DNA of 64,000 bases, taken from NCBI RefSeq assembly GCF_012241385.1, contig NZ_JAAVXB010000002.1, positions 310,001 through 374,000 of the forward strand, in the 5' to 3' direction. Source of the DNA: Solimonas marina (lineage in GTDB: Bacteria; Pseudomonadota; Gammaproteobacteria; Nevskiales; Nevskiaceae). The position numbers and the translations under genes are program-made. Within the stretch, counting starts at the first letter, position 1, and every line of letters starts with the position of its first letter. A model generated the notes under the pieces. It did not search any database. It was not told the DNA's origin and saw nothing but the letters and a program-made list of their open reading frames with translations. Positions 54,167 through 64,000 of the stretch are shown here, one piece after another.

Positions 54167-54271
54167 GTGTATGGCTCTTCGCGCGCGGGTCACGGCTGAT
54201 GCCGCTGTTACCGGCCAGCCCGTTGCGGGCGCGGTGCATGCCGCGGCCTCCGACGCAGGGAGCCGCTGACG

Positions 54272-56089
54272 ATGTGTGGCATCGCCGGCATGGTGCGCCG
54301 CGATGGCGCCGTCGACGAGGATGCGCTGCTGCGCATGGCGGGACGGCTCACGCATCGCGGTCCGGAAGACAGCGGCACCTATGTTTCGGACGGCTTCGGC
54401 ATTGCGCATACGCGCCTGGCGATCATCGACCTGGCCGGCGGCCATCAACCGTTGTTCGATGCCGCGCAGCGCTATGCGCTGGTCTGCAATGGCGAGATCT
54501 ACAATTTCGTCGAGCTGCGGCGTGAGCTGGAGGCGCTGGGCCACCGCTTTCTGACCGGCTCGGACAGCGAGGTCGCGCTGCACGGCTACGCCGAGTGGGG
54601 CCCCGCCAGCTTCAAGCGCTTGCACGGCATGTATGCGTACGCGCTCTACGACCATGCGCGGCGCGAGCTGTGGCTGGTGCGCGACCGCGTCGGCATCAAG
54701 CCACTGTATGTCGCCGAGCTGCCCGATCGGGTGCTGTACGCCAGCGAGTTGAAGGCGCTGTTGCCGCTGTTGCCGCAGCGTCAGGTGCACGAACCGGCGC
54801 TGGCGCAGTTTTTTGAAAACCAGTTTTCGACCGGCACCGACACCGTCATTCGCGGCGTGCGCCGGGTCATGCCCGGTACCGCGCTGAAAATCGGAGCCGA
54901 CCTGCGTGTCGAAACGCATCGCTACTGGTCGGCCACCGAAGCGCCGGCACCGCGAGCGCGAAGTTTCGAAGATGCGGTGGACGAGTGGGAGCCGCTGTTC
55001 GAGCAGGTGATGCGTGAGCACATGCGCTCGGACGTGCCGTACGGCGTGTTCCTGTCCGGCGGTGTCGATTCGGCGGTGCTGCTGGCGCAGCTCAAGCGGC
55101 TGCACACGCAGCCGGTGAAGAGCTGGTCGATTGGCTGGCAGGACACCGACGAGGGCGACGAACTCGATGCGGCGGCGCGCATCGCGGCCGAACTCGGCGC
55201 CGAGCATCACCCGATCCGTCTCGACCGGCGCGCGGTTTTCCATCGCCTGCCGCGCATGACCTGGGCCGCCGACGATCTGATGCGCGACTACGCGAGCCTG
55301 CCGACACTGGCGCTCGCCGAGGCGGCCGGCAGCGAGCTGAAGGTGGTCTTCAGCGGCGAGGGTGGCGACGAAGCCTTCGCCGGTTACGGCCGCTATCGGC
55401 CGGATGTCTTCGAGCGCACGTTCAAAGCCTTGCGCTGGCCGGGCAGCGGCGGCTTTCGCGTGCGCGGCGAGCTGGATCCGGCGTGGGTCCAGCGCTTGTT
55501 CGTGCCGGCCCTGCAGGGCGCGCTGGCGCGCCATCGGCAGCCGTTCGTCGATGCCTGGCAGCAGACGCCGAAGGCCTGGACCGATCTGCAGCGCCGCCAG
55601 TACGTCGACCTGACAACCAATCTGCCCGACGATCTGCTGGTCAAGGCCGATCGCATGCTGATGGCACACAGTATCGAGGGACGCGTGCCGTTTCTCGACC
55701 ATCGCGTCATCGAATTCGGGCTGTCACTGCCCGATGCGCTGAAGGTCTCGTCGAAATCCGGCAAGGTCTTCGTCAAGCGCTGGGCCGAACGCTACGTGCC
55801 GCGCGATCATCTGTGGCAGCACAAGCGCGGCTTCCACGTGCCGATCGGCGAGTGGCTGCGTGGTACGTTTCTCGACACCTTGGCCGAGAAGCTGCCGGCC
55901 AGCGCCGCGATCAGGCAATGGTGCGAGCCGTCGGCGGTGCGCGAGTTGTTGGCGCGCGAGCACGCCCGGTACGATGTCACCCGCGAAGTCTGGAGCCTGA
56001 TGCAGTTCGCAATTTGGCACCGGCTGTTCATCGAGGCTGACGGCAGCCAGGTGCCGGGCAGCGACGAGGACCCGCTGGCATGGCTGTGA
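54272..56089 (+). CDS. Asparagine synthetase-like glutamine amidotransferase (AsnB family)
   Basis: 605 residues. An N-terminal glutaminase domain with catalytic Cys2 (MCGIAGM) and the NGEIYNF motif, then an ATP-pyrophosphatase domain with FLSGGVDSAVL (about 257-267) and SGEGGDEAFAGYGRY. In surface-glycan clusters such enzymes (WbpS-like) amidate uronic acids rather than making asparagine; the nearby UDP-glucuronate epimerase fits that. True asparagine synthetase activity is not excluded. Confidence 0.9.
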   Translation: MCGIAGMVRRDGAVDEDALLRMAGRLTHRGPEDSGTYVSDGFGIAHTRLAIIDLAGGHQPLFDAAQRYALVCNGEIYNFVELRRELEALGHRFLTGSDSEVALHGYAEWGPASFKRLHGMYAYALYDHARRELWLVRDRVGIKPLYVAELPDRVLYASELKALLPLLPQRQVHEPALAQFFENQFSTGTDTVIRGVRRVMPGTALKIGADLRVETHRYWSATEAPAPRARSFEDAVDEWEPLFEQVMREHMRSDVPYGVFLSGGVDSAVLLAQLKRLHTQPVKSWSIGWQDTDEGDELDAAARIAAELGAEHHPIRLDRRAVFHRLPRMTWAADDLMRDYASLPTLALAEAAGSELKVVFSGEGGDEAFAGYGRYRPDVFERTFKALRWPGSGGFRVRGELDPAWVQRLFVPALQGALARHRQPFVDAWQQTPKAWTDLQRRQYVDLTTNLPDDLLVKADRMLMAHSIEGRVPFLDHRVIEFGLSLPDALKVSSKSGKVFVKRWAERYVPRDHLWQHKRGFHVPIGEWLRGTFLDTLAEKLPASAAIRQWCEPSAVRELLAREHARYDVTREVWSLMQFAIWHRLFIEADGSQVPGSDEDPLAWL

Positions 56090-57198
56090 GCGGCGCGCCG
56101 CGGGTCGCCTTCTTTCTGGCGACGTCGGGGCACAGCGGCGTCGACCGCCTGATGAAGAATCTGATCCCGGCGGTGGCGCGGCGCGGCTATGCCGTCGACC
56201 AGCTGAAAGTGCGCAAGCACGGGCCGGATCTGGGCGATGTGCCGGGCGTGAGGGTGATGGATCTCGGCGTGTCGCACACGTACTCGGCGCTGTGGCCGTT
56301 GATGCGCTATCTGCGCCGTGAGCGGCCGGCGGTGATGTTGTCTGACAAGGACAAGGTCAACCGCACGGCGGTGTTCGCGCGCGCGTTGTCGGCCGCGCCG
56401 ACCGCCTTGGTGCTGCGTTCCGGCACGACGATTTCCGTCGACCTCGCGCATCGCGGGCCGTTCGATCGCTGGTTGCAACGGACATCGATGCGAGTGCTGT
56501 ATCGCGGCGCGCGTGCGGTGCTGACGCCGAGCGATGCGGCGAGCCGCGATCTGGCCGCATTCACCGGCCTGCCGATACAGCTGGTTCACACGGTGCCGAG
56601 CCCGATCGTGCCGGCGGCCTTGTTGCACGACACGCCAGCGGCGCCGATGCATCCGTGGTTCGTGCCCGGCGCAGCGCCGGTGATCCTCGGTGTCGGCGAG
56701 CTATCGCCGCGCAAGGACTATGCGACGCTGGTGCGCGCGTTCGCACGGCTGCGCGCGCAGCGTGACGTGCGCCTGGTACTGCTCGGTCGCGGCGCTCAGC
56801 TCGACGCGCTGCGCGCGCTGGCCACGCAACTCGGCGTCGCCGACGACGTCGACTTCCCGGGCTTCCGCCCCGATGTGTTCGCGTTCATGGCGCATGCCGC
56901 GGTGTTTGCGCTGACGTCGCGTTGGGAGGGCTTCGGCAATGTGATCGCCGAGTCCCTGGCTTGCGGCACGCCGGTGGTATCGACCGACTGTCCCGGTGGC
57001 ATCCGCAGCTTTCTGCAGGATGGCGCACTCGGCCGTTTGGTGCCGATCGGCGACGACGCGGCACTGGCCGATGCACTGGCGGCCACGCTCGATGCGCCGC
57101 GGCGCAGCGACGTGCTGAGGGCCGCCGCACATCGGCACGAAATCGAATCCGCCACTACCGACTATCTCGCGGCGATGGGGTTGCCGCCGCAGGCATGA
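56080..57198 (+). CDS. Glycosyltransferase, GT4 family
   Basis: 372 residues, GT-B fold. The N-terminal acceptor domain has HSGVDRLMKNL; the C-terminal donor domain has the GT4 pattern ILGVGELSPRKDY (about 202-214) and SRWEGFGNVIAESLACGTPVV (about 285-305) with the Glu-x7-Glu. Its ATG overlaps the asnB stop by 10 bases and its stop overlaps the next gene by four, so this is an operon. Confidence 0.9.
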   Translation: MAVSGAPRVAFFLATSGHSGVDRLMKNLIPAVARRGYAVDQLKVRKHGPDLGDVPGVRVMDLGVSHTYSALWPLMRYLRRERPAVMLSDKDKVNRTAVFARALSAAPTALVLRSGTTISVDLAHRGPFDRWLQRTSMRVLYRGARAVLTPSDAASRDLAAFTGLPIQLVHTVPSPIVPAALLHDTPAAPMHPWFVPGAAPVILGVGELSPRKDYATLVRAFARLRAQRDVRLVLLGRGAQLDALRALATQLGVADDVDFPGFRPDVFAFMAHAAVFALTSRWEGFGNVIAESLACGTPVVSTDCPGGIRSFLQDGALGRLVPIGDDAALADALAATLDAPRRSDVLRAAAHRHEIESATTDYLAAMGLPPQA

Positions 57199-58307
57199 AC
57201 ATGAACGCACAACGCAAACGCCTTGGCGTGCTGATCTCGTTTTCCGGCGACGGCGGCGTCGAGCGCATGGTGACGAATTTGTGCGCCGAGTTCGCGCATG
57301 ACGTCGACGTCGACTTGCTGGCGATCAAGTCGGCAGGTGGGCACGCGGCCCGCATTCCGCAGACGGTGAATCTGCGCCAGCTCGACGCCCAGCATGCCTG
57401 GACGTCGGTCGCAGAGATCGCGCGCTATCTGCGTGAGGTCCGGCCCGACGCGCTGCTGGTCGCCAAGGACCGCGCCGGCCGTGCCGCGCTGAAGGCCAAG
57501 CGCCGCGCCGGCGTCGACACCCCGGTGTTCATTCGTCTCGGCACCAATCTGTCGGCAGCGCTCGAACGCAAGGACGCATTCAGCCGCTGGCTGCGCGTGG
57601 CGCCGATGCGGCGTCTGTACCCGCGCGCCAGCGGCGTCATCGCGGTGTCCGGCGGCGTCAAGGACGACACCCTGCGGGTCACCGGCTTGCCGGCGTCGCG
57701 CGTGCATGTGATTCGCAACCCCGTCATCACCGCCAAGCTCGATGCGCAGGCTGCCGAGCCGGTGCCGCACGATTGGCTACGCGACAAGACCCTGCCGGTG
57801 GTCATGGGGATGGGCCGGCTGACGCGGCAAAAGGATTTTCCGACGCTGCTGCGCGCGTTTGCCGCGCTGCAGAAGACCACGCCGAGTCGCTTGATCATTC
57901 TTGGCGAAGGCAAGGACCGTGACGCACTGACCGCGCTGGCACAGGGACTCGGTATCGCGGATCGCGTGCTGCTCGCGGGCTTTCAGAAGAATCCGTACGC
58001 GTGGGTCGCACGTGCCGATCTGTTTGTGCTGTCGTCGGCCTGGGAGGGTTCGCCGAACGCACTGACGGAAGCGCTGGCGCTGGGCATTCCGAGCGTGTCG
58101 ACCGACTGCCCGAGCGGGCCCATCGAAATCCTCGATCGCGGTCGCTACGGCCCGCTGGTCGCGGTGGGCGATCACGCCGGCCTGGCCAGCGCCATGCAGG
58201 CAACGCTGACGGCGCCGCTGCCGGCCGCGACGCTGCAGCAGGCGGTCGACGAGTACCGGGCAACGACCAGTGCGCGGCGCTATCTGGAGCTGATGGGGCT
58301 GCGCTGA
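57195..58307 (+). CDS. Glycosyltransferase, GT4 family
   Basis: 370 residues. Similar layout to its upstream neighbour: FSGDGGVERMVTNL near the start, GMGRLTRQKDFPTLL (donor site) and SSAWEGSPNALTEALALGIPSV. Related to the preceding GT and likely a duplication. Overlaps the previous gene as ATGA. Confidence 0.9.
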   Translation: MNMNAQRKRLGVLISFSGDGGVERMVTNLCAEFAHDVDVDLLAIKSAGGHAARIPQTVNLRQLDAQHAWTSVAEIARYLREVRPDALLVAKDRAGRAALKAKRRAGVDTPVFIRLGTNLSAALERKDAFSRWLRVAPMRRLYPRASGVIAVSGGVKDDTLRVTGLPASRVHVIRNPVITAKLDAQAAEPVPHDWLRDKTLPVVMGMGRLTRQKDFPTLLRAFAALQKTTPSRLIILGEGKDRDALTALAQGLGIADRVLLAGFQKNPYAWVARADLFVLSSAWEGSPNALTEALALGIPSVSTDCPSGPIEILDRGRYGPLVAVGDHAGLASAMQATLTAPLPAATLQQAVDEYRATTSARRYLELMGLR

Positions 58308-58318
58308 ACCGCCGTGCT

Positions 58319-59413
58319 TCAGGCCGGTGCACCGCTCGACAACGGTAGCGGCATCGACGGCAACACATCGCGGTAGACGCCTTCGACCGCCTCGCGCATC
58401 GGTTCCAGACCGAAGCGCTGCTGGAAGCGACGGCGCCCGGCGGCGCCCAGGCGCCACTGCCGCACCGGATCGTCGGCCAGTTCGTCGATGGCGGCGGCCA
58501 GCGCGGCATGATCGCCGTCGTCGACCAGCAGGCCGTTGACATCATGTTCGACGACTTCGGGAATGCCGCCGACCCGCGTCGCGACGATCGGCAGGCTCAT
58601 GGCCGCGGCCTCGATCAACGACAGCGACAGCGCCTCGCGATGCGAGGGCGCCAGCACCATGTCGCACGCGGCGAAGACGGGCGCAACGTCGCGGCACTCA
58701 CCGAGAAAGCGCAGGCGTGCGCTGACACCGAGTTTGGCGGCGCGTGCACGGACCGCGGCGGCGACGGCATTGTCGTCGGCGCCGGCCAATAGCAGCACCG
58801 CGTCGCGGTGCCGCAGGCGCGCGAGCGCGTCGACCGCGATCTCATGGCCCTTGGCCTGAACGAAGCGCGCCACCATGCCGAGCACCAGTGCGTCATCGCT
58901 GAGTCCGAGCGCGGCCCGTGCGTCGTCGCGCGAGGGGGCGTTGGCCGCCAGGTCGGCGACGCCGGCATGGATACGGATCAGGCGTGCACGCGGCCAGCCG
59001 CGCGTCACCAGAAAGTCGCGGACCGCGTCGGAAACGCAGATCAGGCGCTGTGCGCCGGCGAAGCGGCTGTCGGCGTTGGTCGAATGTGCCGTTGCCACGG
59101 CGACCCGACCGCTCCATTTCGCGGCCCAGACGGCATAGCGCGTGCCGCGCTGCGCATGGCCATGCAGCAAATCGGCGTTCCAGCGCCGCGCGAAACGCGT
59201 CAGCTTGAGCGCCGACGCCAGGTCGTACATGCCGTGCATCGCCAGGTCCAGGCATTCGATGCCTTGGGCGATGCACTGCCGGCCCAGCCAGCCGTCGGGC
59301 GGTCCGGCAAAACAGACCGCATGCCCGGCATCGCGCAGCAGGCAGAGCATCTGCAGCACGTGGCGCTCGACGCCGCCGAGAATATGGCTGTGTTGAACGT
59401 GGATGATGCGCAT
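58319..59413 (-). CDS. Glycosyltransferase, GT4 family
   Basis: 364 residues. N-terminal HILGGVERHVLQM, LLHGHAQRG and the donor-site block GMVARFVQAKGHEI, PSHREALSLSLIEAAAMSLPIV. ATG at 59413; a TTG two codons upstream is an alternative. It converges on the plus-strand GT genes. Transcribed from the same strand as the epimerase gene, after a 215-base gap. Confidence 0.9.
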   Translation of the reverse strand: MRIIHVQHSHILGGVERHVLQMLCLLRDAGHAVCFAGPPDGWLGRQCIAQGIECLDLAMHGMYDLASALKLTRFARRWNADLLHGHAQRGTRYAVWAAKWSGRVAVATAHSTNADSRFAGAQRLICVSDAVRDFLVTRGWPRARLIRIHAGVADLAANAPSRDDARAALGLSDDALVLGMVARFVQAKGHEIAVDALARLRHRDAVLLLAGADDNAVAAAVRARAAKLGVSARLRFLGECRDVAPVFAACDMVLAPSHREALSLSLIEAAAMSLPIVATRVGGIPEVVEHDVNGLLVDDGDHAALAAAIDELADDPVRQWRLGAAGRRRFQQRFGLEPMREAVEGVYRDVLPSMPLPLSSGAPA

Positions 59414-59628
59414 CGCCAATACCGTTTCGTGAATGCCGGACGGTCGAGGCGGCGGTCCGGTCGGCGCGAATTCATCACAGGTTCTGTCGAGGGACTGTCA
59501 ACACGTCGTGCGATAGGCGCGTGCTCAACGGCACGCGCACAAACCCGCGGCGCAGCACCTTGCGAGGCGCTGACGGTATTGACTGCAGGTTTTGAAAAGG
59601 CTCGTCGAAAAGCGCGTTGCCGCCGCAC

Positions 59629-60632
<1,004 letters not shown>

Positions 60633-60636
<4 letters not shown>

Positions 60637-61394
60637 GAGACGGCTCCAGGCAGTGTCGCGCGCCGCAGCGCGGTGCCCTTGGGCTGATTTTTGGCGTGCA
60701 GCTTCCAGGCGAAGCCGAACATGTCGTCGCCGAACGAGATGCCTTTGCGCGGCAGCGCCAGCGGATCGAAGGCGGCGGTCGCGGCACCACGCTGACAGGT
60801 CACGGCCGACGTGTAACCGGCTGCGGCGGTGGCGTCGAGCACGTTCAGATCGTGCGAACCGTAGGGGTAGCAGAAATGCGTGACGGCGCGGCCGAGCAGG
60901 TCTTCGAGCTGCTTGCGGCTGTCTCCGATTTCGTGCGCGAGCACCTCGGTGCTCTGGCCGGCGAGGCGGATGTGGCTCCAGGCATGACTGCCGACTTCGA
61001 CGCCGCGCGCCGGCAGTTCGCGCAGACGCGCGGCGTCCATCAACGACGGAATCGGATGGCCGACCGCGGCCAGCCATTCGCCCTGGCCGCCGGTCATGCC
61101 GGCAATGGCGTAGACGATCGCCGGATAGCCGAATGCTTCGAGCACCGGCAGCGCGTATTCGTGGAAGTTGTCGCAGCCGTCGTCGAAGCTCAGCACCACG
61201 GCGCGCGGCGGCAGCGGGCGGCGGCCCTGCAGTGCATCGAGCGCATCGCTCATCGACAGCACGCTCGCGCCGATCCACTTCAGATAGCGCATCTGTGAAC
61301 GGAAGCGATCGACGTCGCAATAGTTCGCGCGGTGATCGCGCATCGGCGCGAAGCGGCCGACCTGGTGATACATGAAGATGCTGACGCCGTTCAC
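60633..61394 (-). CDS. Polysaccharide deacetylase (NodB-like, CE4)
   Basis: 253 residues. CE4 motifs: SFDDG (Asp71-Asp72), metal-binding SHAWSH (His137 and His141) and the CYPYG motif near 196. It would remove N- or O-acetyl groups from a glycan. No signal peptide, so cytoplasmic or acting on lipid-linked sugar. Operon with the epimerase and the upstream GT4 gene (GTGA overlaps on both sides). Confidence 0.9.
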
Positions 61395-62482
61395 GCCGCG
61401 TCACCGAGCAGCTCGCGGTACACCGCCAGATTGCCTTCGACCATCGCATCGACCGAAAACTCGTCGGCGATCAGCCGCCGGCCGGCGGCGCCGAGCGCCT
61501 GGCGGCGCACATCGTCGTGCGCGAGCGCAGTGATGGCTTCAGCCAGCGCGTCGACGTCGTGCGGCGGCACCAGCACGCCGTTGACGCCGTCGCGCACCGC
61601 CTCGGGAATGCCGCCGGCGCGCGACGCGACGATCGCCACGCCGTTGGCCGAGGCTTGCAGCAAGGACACGCCAAGCCCTTCGGCGAAGGCCGGATGAATG
61701 AGCAGATCCAGACCTTCGAGCAGCTGTGGCAAGTCTTCTCGATAGCCGGCGAGCTTGACGCGTTCCCCTAGCTGATCCGCATCGACGCGCTGCTGCAGTT
61801 CGTCCTGCAGGCCACCCTTGCCGAAGAACAGCACGTGCAGGTTCGGAATGTCGCGCAGCAGGCGCGGCATCGCGTCGAGCAGCACGGCGTGGCCCTTGCG
61901 GCGGATCAGCTGCGCGACGATGGCGACGACGAAGGCGTCGCGCGGCAGGCCGAAGGTGTCACGCAGCGCGTCACGCGTCAGCGGGGTCACGGCTTCCGGT
62001 GTGAAGGCACTGCGCACGACACGGATTTTCGCCGGTGGTACGCCGCTGTCCTTGAGCACGTCGCCGATGCACTGCGAGATCGCCACGACGCGGTCGTAGA
62101 GGCGGTATTTGTAGCGGGTGATCGCCGGCGATTCGTAATGATCGTTGCGCCGCGAATAGACGATCGGCAGGCCGTGCCAGCGGCCGGCGAGGCCCCCGAG
62201 AATTTCCGGCCCACGGCGGCTGTGCAGATGTAGCAGGTCCGGCTTTTCGTCGCGCAACAGGCGCCGCAGGCGAAACAGCAGTGGCAGGTCGAGATCGCCG
62301 GCCATCGGTATTTCGCGCAGTGTCACCGGCAGCTCGGCGATGCGCCGTGCGGTCAGCGAACGCCGCGGGCAGACCACGACGTTGGCGATGCCGCGGCGCG
62401 CAAGGCCGTCGACGAGGAAGGCCACCTGGCGCGCGCCGCCGTAGAAGTTTTCGCCGGCTTCGACGTGCATCACTTTGAGCAT
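61391..62482 (-). CDS. Glycosyltransferase, GT4 family
   Basis: 363 residues. N-terminal [26 protein letters not shown], and the donor half [38 protein letters not shown]. First gene of the minus-strand operon (GT4, deacetylase, epimerase). The promoter region lies between it and kdoO, which is transcribed divergently. Confidence 0.92.
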   Translation of the reverse strand: MLKVMHVEAGENFYGGARQVAFLVDGLARRGIANVVVCPRRSLTARRIAELPVTLREIPMAGDLDLPLLFRLRRLLRDEKPDLLHLHSRRGPEILGGLAGRWHGLPIVYSRRNDHYESPAITRYKYRLYDRVVAISQCIGDVLKDSGVPPAKIRVVRSAFTPEAVTPLTRDALRDTFGLPRDAFVVAIVAQLIRRKGHAVLLDAMPRLLRDIPNLHVLFFGKGGLQDELQQRVDADQLGERVKLAGYREDLPQLLEGLDLLIHPAFAEGLGVSLLQASANGVAIVASRAGGIPEAVRDGVNGVLVPPHDVDALAEAITALAHDDVRRQALGAAGRRLIADEFSVDAMVEGNLAVYRELLGDAA

Positions 62483-62555
62483 CGGGCGACGGCATCCATC
62501 AGGGCGGGGAGGGCCGGCCATTATACTGGGCGCCTGTCATCGCACCGTAAGCGCC

Positions 62556-63434
62556 ATGAACGCGATAGAAACGATTTTTGTGACCGACTGGCAGGCGCCG
62601 GTGGCGCCGGCGACCGCTGCGCATGCCCTCGATGCCCTGGAAGCCGGCAGCGTCCTGCGCCTGCCGCTGCCGTTCGTGCTGCAGGCCGACGAGCAGTCGC
62701 TGCTGTCGCCGACGCTGCTCAGCGGGGCGCGCAAGAACATCAGCTACAACCCGGCCAATGATCGCGTGCAGGGCGCCGACGGCGAGGCCGCGCTGGAGGC
62801 CCAGCTGCGCGGGTTCCTGGGGCGCTACCACCGCTCGACGCGGACGTTGATCGAGCACTTGTTCGCGCCGTACGCCGCGCAGCTGATCGATGGCCGCACC
62901 AGCTACCGGCCGGCGGAAATCGCCGGGCGCGTACCGAAGTCCTGGCGCCATGACGACACGCGCCTGCACGTCGACGCGTTTCCGGCGACGCCGGTGCACG
63001 GTCGGCGCCTGCTGCGCGTGTTCAACAACATCAATCCGCATGGCGAGCCGCGTCGCTGGCGGGTCGGTGAGCCGTTTGCCGATGTTGCCGCGCGCTTCGC
63101 GCCGCGCGCGCCCAAGCCCAGCAGCTTGAAGTCGGCACTGATGGCGGCGACCAAGATCACCAAGTCGCGGCGCAGCGGCTACGACCACTACATGCTGCAA
63201 CTGCACGACGGCATGAAGGCCGATCTGGCCTATCAGGCGCAGGTGCCGAAGACGCCGGTGGAATTCGCGCCCGGCGAGACCTGGATCGTCTATTCCGATC
63301 AGGTCTCGCATGCGGTGCTGTCCGGACGCTACATGCTCGAACAGACCTTCTACGTGCCGGTCGCTGCCCTGCAGTACCCGGAGCGCTCGCCGCTCAAGGT
63401 GTTGGAAGCCGTGACCGGACGGGCGCTGGTGTAG
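62556..63434 (+). CDS. kdoO: Kdo hydroxylase (Fe(II)/2-oxoglutarate dioxygenase)
   Basis: 292 residues of the Kdo hydroxylase family (PF11004). The metal site is His138-x-Asp140 (LHVDAFP) and His252 (VSHAVLSGR), with Arg258 for 2-oxoglutarate. It converts the outer Kdo sugar of the LPS inner core to Ko, increasing acid stability. Its presence points to an LPS-related cluster. ATG at 62556 gives the right N-terminus. Confidence 0.9.
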   Translation: MNAIETIFVTDWQAPVAPATAAHALDALEAGSVLRLPLPFVLQADEQSLLSPTLLSGARKNISYNPANDRVQGADGEAALEAQLRGFLGRYHRSTRTLIEHLFAPYAAQLIDGRTSYRPAEIAGRVPKSWRHDDTRLHVDAFPATPVHGRRLLRVFNNINPHGEPRRWRVGEPFADVAARFAPRAPKPSSLKSALMAATKITKSRRSGYDHYMLQLHDGMKADLAYQAQVPKTPVEFAPGETWIVYSDQVSHAVLSGRYMLEQTFYVPVAALQYPERSPLKVLEAVTGRALV

Positions 63435-63463
63435 AGCGCTCGTGCCGCAAAAGCAAAAGCGGG

Positions 63464-63684
63464 AACCGCAGATTACGCAGATTTCGCAGATGAAAAGCGT
63501 ATTGATTTCGGCTGCGGTTCAGATGTTTCGCTGATCGGCGGTCTCGGTCGGTCTGCCCCTGCAGGAGCAGACCGACCGAGACAACGAAGCAGGCCGCTTT
63601 GCTTTACAGAAAAGCTGGCGCCCCACCGATTTCGCGGCGGACACGAAGATGCCGTGTCGTCTTCATCTGCGTCATCTGCGGTTT
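63464..63684. repeat. Palindromic intergenic repeat element with inverted ends
   Basis: The ends are inverted copies of a GCAGAT-rich block (AACCGCAGATTACGCAGAT at 63464-63482 and the complementary ATCTGCGTCATCTGCGG at 63665-63681). In the centre (63541-63582) is a 42-base near-perfect palindrome with a 16-base stem. Similar GCAGATTACGCAGAT elements are scattered in Xanthomonadaceae-type genomes. Between converging genes, it may also work as a terminator. Confidence 0.65.
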
Positions 63685-63689
63685 TACCG

Positions 63690-64000
63690 TTACGCGTCGT
63701 CGCGCTTCCACAGCGTGGTGTTGCGGATGCCCAGTGCTTCCGGATCGAACACCGGATTCTTGCCGGCCTTGCGCTGCGTTTCGTAGTCCTTCAGTGCGAT
63801 CATCGCCGGCTTGTGCAGGATCAGGATGGCGACGATGTTGAGCCAGGCCATCAGGCCGACGCCGATGTCGCCAAGCGCCCAGGCCTGCGAGGCGTTGCGG
63901 TATGCGCCGAACACGATCATCGCCATCAGGCCGAGGCGCAGCATCAGCACCGGCAGCGGACGGTGACGATCGCCGTTGACGTAGCTGAGATTGGTTTCGG
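63690..64000 (-). CDS. AgcS-type sodium:alanine symporter (partial, 3' end only)
   Basis: The C-terminal 103 residues of a membrane transporter: VLMLRLGLMAMIVFGAY, WALGDIGVGLMAWLNIVAIL and the tail KPAMIALKDYETQRKAGKNPVFDPEALGI are those of the AlsT/AgcS family. It imports alanine or glycine with Na+. The gene continues past the right edge of the window. Confidence 0.86.
   Translation of the reverse strand, partial: ETNLSYVNGDRHRPLPVLMLRLGLMAMIVFGAYRNASQAWALGDIGVGLMAWLNIVAILILHKPAMIALKDYETQRKAGKNPVFDPEALGIRNTTLWKRDDA

Noticed and set aside
53630-55702. Minus-strand open frame of 690 codons opposite the sulfotransferase and asnB-like genes
   Set aside because: Spans two well-supported plus-strand genes and their gap; low-complexity composition.

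Overview
The window looks like the chromosome of a high-GC gammaproteobacterium. The evidence is the 6S RNA gene beside 5-formyl-THF cyclo-ligase and zapA, the metX-metW-yggT-proC block, fbp, glnE, sohB, aroQ-accB-accC and a Kdo hydroxylase. Gene content and an intergenic palindromic repeat near the right end recall Nevskiales/Xanthomonadales, but the sequence alone does not fix the family.

Region 1 (1-8,556) is the right end of an integrated prophage, all on the minus strand. From right to left it carries two structural genes, a GH24 lysozyme, an overlapping Rz/Rz1 spanin pair, small membrane and coiled-coil proteins, a metallophosphatase, an HExxH metallopeptidase and the terminase small and large subunits; the large subunit runs off the left edge. 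Most neighbouring genes share a 4-base ATGA or GTGA overlap. The prophage ends at a 55-base 3' piece of tRNA-Arg(ACG), read here as the displaced attachment-site half, followed by the old tRNA terminator.

Region 2 (8,850-30,300) is core chromosome: fbp; a CbpA-type DnaJ protein; a PrcB-like lipoprotein and a SnoaL-like protein; a YihG-type acyltransferase; metW-metX-yggT-proC; ilvA; an EVE protein; 5-FCL, 6S RNA and zapA/zapB-like; a DegP/Q protease; a PEBP-family protein; sohB; an OmpA/OprF-type porin; hemH; an amino-acid permease; an MFS exporter; and a FadI-like thiolase. A 389-base gap after the thiolase holds an orphan terminator.

Region 3 (30,300-50,409) has accC-accB-aroQ and then an unusual cutA, lone nDsbD domain and TlpA thioredoxin operon. 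These are followed by mntH, a MATE pump, a CocE/NonD hydrolase, a 1-Cys peroxiredoxin, tatD, an HTTM-DCC fusion, an alpha/beta hydrolase, an outer-membrane barrel candidate, TerB-like and DUF1134 proteins, a DUF486 protein, an amidase and glnE.

Region 4 (50,436-63,434) is an accessory surface-glycan cluster. It holds a frameshifted polysaccharide pyruvyl transferase, two sulfotransferases flanking an LPS-transferase-like protein, an AsnB-type amidotransferase, four GT4 glycosyltransferases, a UDP-glucuronate 4-epimerase-like enzyme, a polysaccharide deacetylase and KdoO. Together these suggest assembly and decoration (sulfate, amide, possibly pyruvate) of an LPS core or exopolysaccharide. The window ends with a palindromic repeat element and the 3' end of an AgcS-type symporter.
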